Shown here: one piece after another, positions 41,201-53,000 of the stretch
Layout: the number at the start of each line of letters is the position of its first letter
Numbering within the stretch: the first letter of the stretch is position 1
NCBI GenBank assembly: GCA_016801885.1
Contig: CM028893.1
Location: 6,337,950-6,401,949 of the forward strand
Direction: 5' to 3'
Source: Toxotes chatareus
Taxonomy: Eukaryota > Chordata > Actinopteri > Toxotidae
Length of the DNA stretch: 64,000 bases
Made by a program: the position numbers and the translations under genes
The notes under the pieces: generated by a model
Seen by the model: only the letters and a program-made list of their open reading frames with translations
Databases searched by the model: none
What the model was told of the DNA's origin: nothing

Positions 41201-44043
41201 CAATCCCTAACAAATACCACCTTTGTCAAGCTTTAAATATCCAGTGTTTATTAGGAATTTTTGAGGTTACAGGTTATACTATTTTTGTTGTGTTTGCTTG
41301 CAGTAAATTTTCTACTGTTATTTTGTTAGCCCCCTCTGCATTCAGTGGCAGTGTCACACATCTTAGCCCTGTGAGCTGCAAAGCTTCGTAGGTCAAAGAT
41401 GGCGTCACTTTACTGTGTTGCCGCCTTTTAATTGTTGCACGTTCTGTTACAGTTAAGCTTCTTAGTCTGGTTGTGTGCTTGGTGACTTAATGGGACATAG
41501 TTGACTCGTGCCCATGCACAAAGGTCTGATTACTGAACACTGGGTCACTCAGCATGTCCGGAGGGGGCGGAAAAAGGTCACCCAATGCATGATGCCTTTT
41601 CCACTTCATCTGAATGCACACATCTCACACCCACACACTCAGTAAATCCTCACTGTACAGACCGTAGGGACACAGTTCAAGGTCACAATAGAGCTAGAGG
41701 CTCCTACTTACTCCTCACAGGCTTGAGCGATCATGGCAGCACAAGATGGAGGAGTATAAAAATATCTGTTTCAACCGTTTTTCACTGGAGAAGCAACAGA
41801 TGTATGTGTGTACTAGAGTTGGCTTTGCATGCTGAGGGTGACCCACTGAAGCATATCATTTGTCCAACCCATTTCTGTTTTTGTGTTTTTTTTCTACGTG
41901 CAAAGTCAATGCTGGTATATTAACCACACTCCACAGTAAAAAAAAAAAATATACATATATATACGATTTTTCCATTCCAGTCTTTTTACACTTTTTATTC
42001 ATACAGCTTTTGTTAGAGATTTTATCATTTCAAAACCTTGTGTGTCATTTAAGGAGGTCAGTTTAGACCTGACATGTCAGAAAGTCAGATTTATGAGGAC
42101 CTGCAGTGCAGACTTGCTCTGGCTGTACATGGCATTAGAATGGTCTTTCATCACCTGCTGCACACCCCCTCCTTGGGACCACCTCACCAGGCCAGCCTGG
42201 GCTTATCTTGTTATCTTGTGGCCTCTCATTGTTTGGTTGATGGAGTGACTGGCTGCTTTTGAAAATAAGGACTCAGGCAGATCAGGTTAGCCAGCACTTT
42301 GTGCACCGTGGCTTTATGAAAGCCAGAGAAGTGACAAGCCCCCCCCCCACCTCTACTTGTTATGATCTTCGTGACACACAAAAAGTCAGTGTTTGTCAAT
42401 AATGACAATGAAGTCCGCATCAATCTGTCATTTCAATAGACCAGTGTATAGGATTTAGGAGGATCGATGGAGATTGGCATTTAAATTGACTATAATATTC
42501 AGCATTAGGTTTTCATTAGCATATAATCGTCTGAAACTAAGAATCGTTGTGTTTTCATTTGCTTAGAATGAGCCCTTCTTATTTAGATAGAGAGCAGGTC
42601 CTCCTTTGACGGAGCCTGCCCAATACATAGAAGTCAAACACTGGCTCTAGAGAGGGCCTTTTGCGTTTTTACAGTAACTGAAGGTTTCCCACATACTTGG
42701 AAAGGGAGGGGTGAGGGGAGGGGTATTCAGTTGGTCGCGTTCTGCAACTTCACTGCTAGATGCCAGAATGGAGAGTACAATTCACAATGCATAATCAAGG
42801 CTAAGTTTTATGGTGCTAGCTCATTACATTAAATTGTTCATGAGTGTGATGTCAGTAGCAGATTGAGCAAATGAAACGGCTGATTAGCAAAACATTCCAC
42901 AAAGTGATTCCAACGAGAAAAAAGTCTCAGATAGTTGTTGAAATGAGAATCTGCAGGTTGGTGTTGAGATTCCTCAACCAACCACGATATTATGTGCCTG
43001 CTATCGTCAGTGTTGGATAAGCCAGCGTGTATCGAGGCAGATGTTGGTTCTGCTGAGATGGAAGGTGCGACCTCTGATGCATTACCAACCTATAAATAGC
43101 GTCACGGAGGCGAGATCTTCCATCAGGATGCGCTTCAAAGATCGGTTACAAAGCAGGTTCTGTGCAGGGAGCAGACTGTTTGTGTTTCTTCCCTGTGGAT
43201 TTGGACATTTGAGCAGCAGCGCCGATGCTTCCGTTCACACATAAAAACCAGTTGTTGCGTGCTTCTGGTTGTACTGTTTGTCATTTTCATCCGGTCCAAT
43301 CCAAGTGAACTCCCACTGCATTCACTATAACATCAGGCTGCACTGCATGAACTCTGTCACTAGCTGTTTATTTTGGTCGTGGGTGACGTGTTCATGGGAT
43401 TATCTTCCATTATGATGGATGTCAAGCTAATTTTCTTCAAAATCCAGATGTGCACTGCTATGCTTCTAACAAATTATAAACTGCATCTGTCTCAGATTTC
43501 TTCTTTAGGCCCGAATGGATAATAAAAACAGTTGTCAAGCTAATTTGTAGGAAAATCCCGTTGAAATACCTGTTTTTAATTACTGTAAAAGTACTGAATC
43601 CCTTTTTTTGCAGTATCATCTGTGTGGTATGTGCCCTTGTCCTGTTCTGTGCTGTGCATTTCTGTGAAAGCAGCGAGGGTATTCATGTTTGTGTCCTTTT
43701 AATAGAAAAGTTGTAGAAGTGTCCTTGGTTTAAACTGAATGTAGAATAGGCAGAAGTCGATAATGCTTTTGAGAGTTTCATGCAGGTCCAAGGTTACTGT
43801 GGGGTAGATCAAAACAACAAAGTAGAAGCTTTCTACAGCAAATACAGAGGCATAGTTTAACATGTCAGAAGAGGAAGAATAGGTTTAATGCTGGTTTGAT
43901 GCCTAAATAATCAAAGTTTAATCATAAAAAATCTAAGCTGAGCTGTTTTTGTTTATGTGTGCAGGCAGTGGTGGTGTTTAAAGGTTATGTGCACAAACCT
44001 TTGCAAACATGTACAGTATATACCTGCCCACACACACACAGAG

Positions 44044-44075
<32 letters not shown>

Positions 44076-47000
44076 TGAATCATTTTGTTGCTTTGGCTCA
44101 GGCAGTGACAACAGAGCTGGAGTCCAATATTTTAAAAATAGAAAACCTGTGACTTTGATCTTACCATGGCGATGAGGAGTCCAAGTTTTATCATCTGTTC
44201 CAGCTGTGGCTCCTTGTCTTAGCAGGGGGGAGATGGGAGAGCGCTACTGTAGAGCCAGTAATTAGTTTTCCTGTTTTAGAGGTTTTACCTTGTTGTTGGG
44301 CTGTTAGACCAATCAATAGAGGTATAGTTCAGAATAAAGTAATGGACCAATCAAAACACAGTGTCGAGTTTTACAAATCTGGAGCGGAGGGTGGATGGAG
44401 CCAGATTTGCTTCTTTCACTGTCTCTTTTCTATTGTCTACAATTATTCTGCGAGCAGAATAATTCTCTGGGCAGTGTTGTTGTACCTCGCCGGCGCCCTT
44501 CTTTTGTCCAAATGCAATTTAATTGCATTCAATGGAAACAGTTGTACAAATGAAGTCCTCATTTGCATCACAGGTGCTGATGGCTGCTTTTTATGTCGTC
44601 CTCAATTGGTTATTGTACTGTTTGGCTTCCCCCTCCATTCTTATCAGAGTGGACAGTGGCTCTTCAGTGCCTCCTTGGTGTTGTTAATGGTTTGAAGGTC
44701 ACCCTGTCACTTATTACTGTTGCTGTATAATTACCGAAAGCACAGTGTGGTCTGCTTTGGGGAAAAAAGTAAAACAATGCTTATTATTTTTGCCCTGCAA
44801 AAGATCATTATACATGCAAAGTGGATCCATTGTGAGTTCACTTCAAAGATGTTTACACAACAAAAAGAAATGTGCACGTGCCTCCTGATATCTTCCGAGT
44901 TCACCTCTGCACAAAGATATCCTTCACTTTATCTATCTAGTTGCTTGTTTTCTGCTCCAGTCCCATTGAACCCTGTCTTTGCCTTTGGTGCAGCACCATG
45001 GACAGCACCTCCTCAGTCTCACTGATCTTCAGCACTTGTAAATATGAGTGACTGCAAAGCATTTATTTTCTTTGAGCCTCTCCCTCGAACCCTTCTCCTT
45101 TCGTGTTCTTGTTAAATATAATATCCACACTTGAGGTTACTGTGAAACAAGGGGAAGGGTTAAAGGAGAGATCTGGGACAAAGCTCAAGTCATCCCGCAA
45201 GTGGAGGGCGGTTTCCTGAAATAGATTACGCAGGCTGTTGTTCAAAGAGGGTAGCTTAATCTAGCACTGGGGAACAGAGACAGTGGATCATTCAAAGCCG
45301 CCGCATTTTATGGCACCACACGGAGCAGTGGATCTCAGAAGGCCCAGTCATGAAACCATTTTTTGATGTGGCCTAGACAGGCTGAGCAGCTCTGGCTCCA
45401 GCTTAAACTGCTGTCTTCATTGGAGGCCATTTCTATTTGATTTGTCCATTCTTTGGACCTGAGGGTGGTTTTAGATCATCAGATGTGATATGAGTTGATG
45501 TGGTCTTATGGTGCTAGGTATACTTTTTATTTCACTATAATCTTTGGATTGAATGATGTGATTATTTTCACACATATTCCCCTCATCTATTTAAATCCAA
45601 AGCTGTTATGAAGGTCAAGGCATCCGTATATATCCAGATTTGGCCAGGCTGGCCCCTGATGCAAAGAAATTCTTGAAAACTGGAAATGAGAGTGTGTGTT
45701 TTTGTGTGTTTTTTCTGAGGGAGAGCCTGAAGGTGAAACACTGAGGCTTGCAAGAAACTGAAAGCCTTATCGATCACAGGCTATTTTTGAAAGCGGGGTC
45801 GAATTAGCTAATGTAACTGCACTGTAAAAGCATCATGTGAAGGGCACCAAGATCCCTATCTCATGGGTGTATGAAATGACAAACAGCCCGGCCAGATGGA
45901 TGCAGTGCATATGGTTGGATGAGGCTGAGGACTGACGGGCCTTACATACTTAACTCCTTCCTTGGGGGGATTTTTGACCCTCAACATCAGCCTCGCTAAG
46001 CTGCAGCAGCTGAACATTACATCAGCTGTGAGAGTTGTGGTTCGTGTAATACCCGTAATTTGTGAAATCCAGGGCGATGATGTCTGCGCATCATCTGGTG
46101 TATAGATCTCACAGCTGCAGACGGAGCCGACATCACGAAGATAACCACAGAGAATTTTAAACCAAATTTAAGAGAGTAAACTCTTAAACTGGAAGTGATT
46201 GCAATCAGACAGTCTCTAATGAGCTAATTAGAAAACACTCTGGAGCATAGTGAATCTGCTGAAAGCCTCTCCCCCTCTCTTCTCATCTAAGCAGGTTAGC
46301 ACTTGTTATGTCCATCACTGACGGACAAATGATTCATGAGGCTGCCCCTCGACCCAACCCCATCCTCACTCAAGCCCACCAAGGTGACCTGAAAGGGCTC
46401 TATCAGCATATTACCCCGTCCATCCTGAATGGAACAGGCCAAGCTGACTAGCCTCTGCACCCTTCTACCTCCAGCTCCTCTCCTTGATATGGATCTTCTG
46501 TGGGTGCTCTTTGCCTCAGATAGGAAGCGACTGTCTGCTGACAATGCAACAAAGCAAAGTCATTGATCACAATTATGTGGATGAGGCACCAAAGGATGGA
46601 GAAAAAGACCTCACAACAGCATCTCCTGGTGATTTGGGCTTTGCTTATTGATATTTACGTGGGATTTAACTGCAATGCTGAATTAAAGCTAAACTAAAGC
46701 ATAAGATTTTCTGTATTTTTCTTATTGTTAACAAATCCCACAACTAAAGCCTGCAATTAATGAATCACACTAACTAGTATTGTCTGTGTTGCCAATGCCT
46801 GGTATAATTTATTCCTCTGTGCCATAGTGCTCCACTCCAAAAACTATTGAAACACATCAGTGAGTCACACTATTGCACTGGTGTTCCTTCATTACAGTGA
46901 ATACGACTCAAGGCAAACTTAATGCAACACTACTGTGTCTTGCTTTCAGTTTACATTGGTGGGCAACTGGAACACAAATACTCCCAGATGCTTCTACCTT

Positions 47001-50000
47001 TCAGCTTCTGGTGGCTCTGATGGTTTTGTCCCAGCTGGGAACTGACTCTAGTATTTCTGAAACTGTGCATATAGAAGTGGAATTTCTTTCAATTATCTTA
47101 TTATCTTATCTTAATTTCTCCTGTGCAAAACACATTAATACTGAGTAGTCGTGCTGCTTAGAGTAATACTGAGAGAGAGAGAGAGAGAGAGGAAAATCAA
47201 ACTCTTAGTTTTTCTGCTGTTCATTGATGTATGTAAGAAAATGTCATCGGTGGTTGGCAGACTAAACAAGGCTGCTACAACAATACTGAGAAAGCTGGAA
47301 AGTACTGTGGATGCTACAGGGTAGACATGTTATCCCTATGACCAATAGCTGGAAAAAAAACAGGGCTGCCCAATTGCCTTAGGGCAACTAGATTTGGACC
47401 ACTGTCAACAATTGAGTCTGGTGTGGTTGCCACTGTTTAGAAATCCCCTGTCTCTGTAAAATCAAAGTCTTTGAGCATCAGGAACTGACAACACAATAGG
47501 ACCAATGCTGATGCATCTAAACCTAAACCAATGACAACACATAACTTCATGAAAAACTCTCGGGGCATGCAGATAAACAGGAGAGGGCAGCTAAAAAAAA
47601 ATCTGGGGCAGAGATCACAGCGGACACGCTGCAGAATATAAATTCAGACCTCTGGTGGGAACTTTTGTTCGCCGTTGTCTACAATCTCAAAAACAAAGAC
47701 CCCGGCTCAGTCTTTTATTGTTCACTGCATCTGCAGTTCGAAACCTGCTCTGATCCGACAGGAATGACAGGGTTCATATTTGATCAGGCTTGCAGCAGGT
47801 CATTATTCCACCTCTTGTATATTACTCAGCTAAAATATTTCTTTTGTACATGCAGAGCCTAAATTCACTAACACAAGAACACTTATCCACTGTAATACAA
47901 TACACTGCAAACACATTTAGTACTGAAATGGGGAAATGACAAAAAGTACCGGGCGCCAGTTCAAACTCGGTTTTACATTTACTTCCAAAAATGACACAGC
48001 AGTTTTTGTTCCCGTATTTGTCTCCCAAAAGCTAGAGTCTGATTGGTTCATTGGAGGAGGGGGGGTAAGAGGAAGCAATTTTGGCTTAGTCCTGATGAGC
48101 AGTGCCTTGTGGGAAATCAGTGTCGTGGCAGCTCCTGTAATTAGTTCTGCTTGTTAGAAAAATGAAGGGGTTACTAATTAGCAAGTGGATGGCTTCTTGA
48201 CTTGTTGTGCATCTTTTCCCTCCTTTCCTTGAAGATCATCATTATCGTCTCCAGGCAAAACGGGGGAGAGAGAGAGAGAGAGAGAGAGAGAAATGTTGCT
48301 CAGTCGTGCTGCTCAACAGTTTAGCTCTAACACGATGAATCTAGATGGACAAATCTCGAAGGGTGTTCTGTCATGCTCTGACAGACAGGCTGCCTACGGT
48401 AAGCATGTGTAGGCAAACGCCTGGAGCTGTGCAAGATTTCACTTTTCGAGTTTGCTTAACAAGCAAGGCAGTCTGGTTTTCACAGATCTTTACATACACA
48501 GGCAGACACATGCTGTATTTATAGTACAGCCACATTTACTATAGTTTTAACACCTGAGGATTTATCATCCAAGTAATGTCAGATCTTCTGTAATGGAGCT
48601 TTTGTTCCACCGACCTTGTATATTTGACTTCATTCGCGGCCTGTGCGCTTTAATCTTCTTCACATGACCTTGTGACAACCATGGAAATACATCGTAAAGC
48701 CTCTGTTTGGGCCTGTTTGTCATTCACAGTGGAAGAAATTGTAATTTGATTCACTGTTTGATATTTCACATCTTAAAAAATATGATTGATTCAAATTTAG
48801 CCTTTCTGTTGTAAATGTTGGAAGAAGGGGGGAACGGCTACAGCTGTGCATTACGTGCAAGAATCCCCAAACATGAATGTGATGATAGTTTTGAGGCTTA
48901 ATTTGATGCTATGGAAATTACAGGATGTTGTACGTTCTGATTGGGAACATTTGGATTCTGAAATTTGTCTCCCTGCAAACTCAGGAAGCCAAGTAGTGCT
49001 AAAAAAGAAATTAGGTGTAAGTGATGTGGAAAGTGGCTCATTAGATTTGTAAAATGTAATGCCGATTGCTGTTACCATATTTCATAATATATCTAGGGTA
49101 TATTAAGGAGTAAATTAAGGATTTGAAGGATCAAGCACAGCTATGATGGATTTAATCAAACTCCACCATTGGCAAAGTAGAAAGTGTGGAAAAAAAGAAG
49201 CTATTATTCTCCTTAGTAATTTCACTTGGATGTCGAAGTATAAAAGGAAATGCAAATCAAATTTCCCCAGAAATAGACTCCTTTTGTGCGCTCAGATCGC
49301 ATATGAGAAGATTTCTAATCTGCCGCTGATGTTCGAAAGTCAGGACTTCCAGCTCTGCTTTCAGCGTTTCGCCAGCGTGCTCAGATTCCTCCAAAAGCCC
49401 CCACCACCCACCCCCACCTGCCCCCTTTAAGCTGTGGGCAATTTGAGCGGGGAAAGCGGAAGTGTTTTTGCATGATGTCACACTCTTGGTCGATAATTCT
49501 CCGTAACACGTCGTTACATCCATGCGGCTGCAGAGGAACATTTATCTCCCTCAGCTGATCCGTTTCCAAGAATGATCCTGATGTGACATTATGTAAGAAC
49601 TGCAAGGCAGAGCTGCTGGTATTAGCGAACACACAAACTCCAGAGAACATACTAATCTCCCTATGTGATTATTAGTCATAATATTTAACGCTGGCTTAAT
49701 GATCGACCCACGGCGTAATCTCTATCTGGCACATTCACCTGTTCTCCCCTAACCCAACTGACTTGCCTTTGAGGATGGTGATAGGGAATGAAATAGAATA
49801 ATTATACCTCAAGTGTGCAGGGAATTACCCTGAAGATATGAAAAAGGAGAAAAAAACGAGGTTATAGTTGAATAGCTGTGTGGAAAATCTCAGGATTAGC
49901 TCAACTTCTGTTCAATATTTTGGCAAATGTTTAATTTCAGCTCCAACGTTTCTGTAATTATTGTGTAGCTGTGCAGAGACATAACCTTGGAGATGGTAAA

Positions 50001-53000
50001 GTATGAGCTGTTAAACTGAAACAGTGGGACACAGTGGGTACTGACATTCACAGTGATTGCATTGGTGGATTTTTCTCAAAACGAAATCAGCTCCCAAATA
50101 AAAGCAAAGATAAATTTTAATTTTGATATAATCAACAAAAGGAGCCCAACACAATGTAATTTTTTTTTTTTTTTTAAATCCATTAAGAAGAAAACCCAGA
50201 TAAGCTTTCACCATCGTGAACTGGAGTTAACACCACTCTCCTCCTTCATGCATAGTTATCAAGCGATTTAATAGTCAATGCAATGCAGCGTCATTTAGCA
50301 GGCAGATGAATCACTGGCTTGACGAGTCCGAGGGCTGTCTTAAAATTTGTATATTTGCCCTGCATTTTTAAACACTCACAAGATCAAACTGGATCGTTTT
50401 CTGCATTTCATTTGGTATTGTGCTCTTCATCCATGCACATCAGTGCCTCCACGTTCTACACATTTCTGTATGAAACCTGTGTAGGCTGTGAAACGACGCC
50501 TCGATATGCTAAGAACTGAACAAAAGCTTTGTGTTAGTTCCCTTGAAGTTGCAAACCGAGGCCTTAAGCGACTGTTATTTCACACGCAGGCAACACACGT
50601 TTTTGGAGATGAAGTGAGTGTAGTTCAGTCAGAAAGGCTTTTGTTTCAAAAATAGACTGTGTTACAGTACCGCACATGGCCCACCGAGAACGATGGCAGA
50701 GAACTGAGGGATTGTTAAAAGACTGGAGTGACTTTGGCACGATGTGGCACATACCCAATCTCAGAGGCAAAATTATCACATTAAAACTAACAGCATTAGA
50801 ACAGCGAGGCAAAGCCTTAGGGTTTTAACACTCCTCAGGTTACGATAAATCTCTGATATTTCAGGAAATACTTGTGTTCATGTCATGACAGTAAATATGA
50901 ACCTGAGCCAGTAGCTGATAAGCTCACCAATAAACACATCACGACTTGTTTGTGTAATCCATACAAATGACAACATGTAACAGTCCAAGTTCTGATTTTA
51001 TGGGCACTTGGCACTTCTGTCAGTATCAATAGCCTATTCTCTTGGCCTGTGAATAACTAGATTTCACAAAATGTCAGTCTATTGAATGCCATTTTCCATT
51101 TTTTTTCACAATGATTGTGAAAGTTGTATTTTTATTTGAAAAGTTTTATCCTTTTTTTTTTTTGCCTCTTCACCATCACTCTACTTCACAGTGTGTAGCT
51201 ACTACATGTCAGGAATCCTGACATGAGTCGACATCCTTGAGTCAAATGAGTGAAATTGAAATGACATTTTTGAATGAATTTCCAGGAAATTCAAGTAGAC
51301 ACAGTCTAATCTTGCTCAGCTTGCGATTGACACAGTAGGCAGGCACAGCAGTGGGGAGGAATCCGTCCCTCAAGTCTTGTCCACTTACATCACAGTCAGT
51401 CATCACCATCACTGTAACTGTGTCGTAATGTCTCTCTTTATCATTTCTTCATCTTGTCTGTGTGGTTGTGTGCGGCATGCTTCACATCTATGTCCTGTTT
51501 TCTCTTTCTCTCCCTCTTCCCCCTTTTACTTCTTCTTCTCTTTGTGTTGGATGAGAAGGCAAGTCCTGGGGCGCCAGAGGATGACGGCAAGTTGTCGGTA
51601 GGTCCTGTCTGATTGACACTCTTCCCGTCTACTTCAGTGTTTGTCCCTGTTTCTGTGTAGATGTAGTAGCGTAACTTGTGTTTCTCCCTCCATACTGTGA
51701 ACAAGACATGGACACTGTTATCTCTAACCTTCAGCCTCCCTGTGTGCAGAGAGTAGCTCCGTCTGTTTTCTGAAGCCTTTTTTTTTTCTCTTGGCAACAC
51801 TTACATTTTGTACACAGCATGCAAAAGACAATCAAGGAAGCAGCATGTGCATTGAATTCTAAGGCTTCTATACTTCCAAAAAGTACAAAAGAGTGTTCAG
51901 TTTTTATCCAGATTATAAAGGAAGCAAATAACCCAGAGCAGCAGAAGGAGAGTCTTCAGGGTCACACTGAGAAGCCACGTCTTCGAGAGCTTACACAAGC
52001 CCTGCCAGTCTACATGTCTCCCTTGTCTCCCGCTCTCACCCATATGGGCCTGTGAATTAGCACCTGACACCTCCTGTGCCCATGCATCACCTGTGGGCAG
52101 CCAAAGGCGGACACACTCCAAGCAGCTGCCGCCTGCTACGGTGCCTGATTTCCCACAGTTCTCAAGTTCAGTTTTAACTGCTGGAGTGACCTTGGCGAGG
52201 GTGATTTTTGAAAAAGAACTCAAATGCCACTTTGACTGTGAATGCCTGTCTCAACACACGGGGCTTATATTTTTAAGAAGCCGGGCTACTTTGTGATAGT
52301 TTTATTGGGTTGCAGGTTCCGCTTAGGGGTTTTATGCAAAAGAGGATTAGGGAATCATGTTCCAACCAGTAGCATAACTGAAGGTTGTGGAGCAACGTAG
52401 ATGCATGAACAAATGTTGCGGTAACATGAATCCTTCTCTCTATGGCTTAAAATGCTGTAAATGCACAAGGATCAAGCACAAGTATCTAAAAAAGATCATT
52501 CTATATAATGTAGAATGAAATAAGATTACAAAGCAGCATGGTTTCCTGCACTTTGTTAAATAAGCTTAGATAAGAAATAGCTTTTGAGAAGTGCTTACAG
52601 TTGAAAGCGTGATGGATTATGACAAAAATAAAAAGTAGTTACTGGACTTTGACGAGGAGAAAGCATGCCGTATTTAAACAGTCCCATCTCAGGCAGCAGG
52701 ATGTTTGAGTCACACCTTGTTTCTTCTCTCACAGGCAAGGCCTCGGCTGCAGAGGGGGGGCAGTTCCGCCTCCCTGCACAACAGCTTGATGAGAAACAGC
52801 ATTTTCCAACTGATGATTCACACGTTAGACCCTTTGAGTGAAGGTAAGACAGTCACACAGAAAACACAACTCCTCAAGTACAGATGTTCTTACTGTCTCT
52901 GTTTTCAGGTTGATCTTACCTAGAACTTGTCATCTTTTCTGTCTTTCTCACTTGAAATGACCTAAGTCCTGTTTTCAGGGGTAATGGAAATGTAAACCAA

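Larger units (their letters stand above)
36883..51558 (+). other. slc24a2: Large slc24a2 intron (14.7 kb)
   Basis: No coding exon was seen. It contains microsatellites (38199-38229 TG, 38757-38779 TG, 44031-44072 CA, 47171-47191 and 48266-48291 GA), a decayed dispersed repeat (38840-39400), a palindrome/octamer cluster (44441-44568) and two stretches that look constrained (46030-46260, 49430-49740). The ORFs of 90-117 codons here have no splice or family support. Confidence 0.7.

Noticed and set aside
44342..44695. 117-codon plus-strand open frame
   Set aside because: Lies over the palindrome/octamer cluster inside an intron; no family resemblance, and its length is expected by chance.
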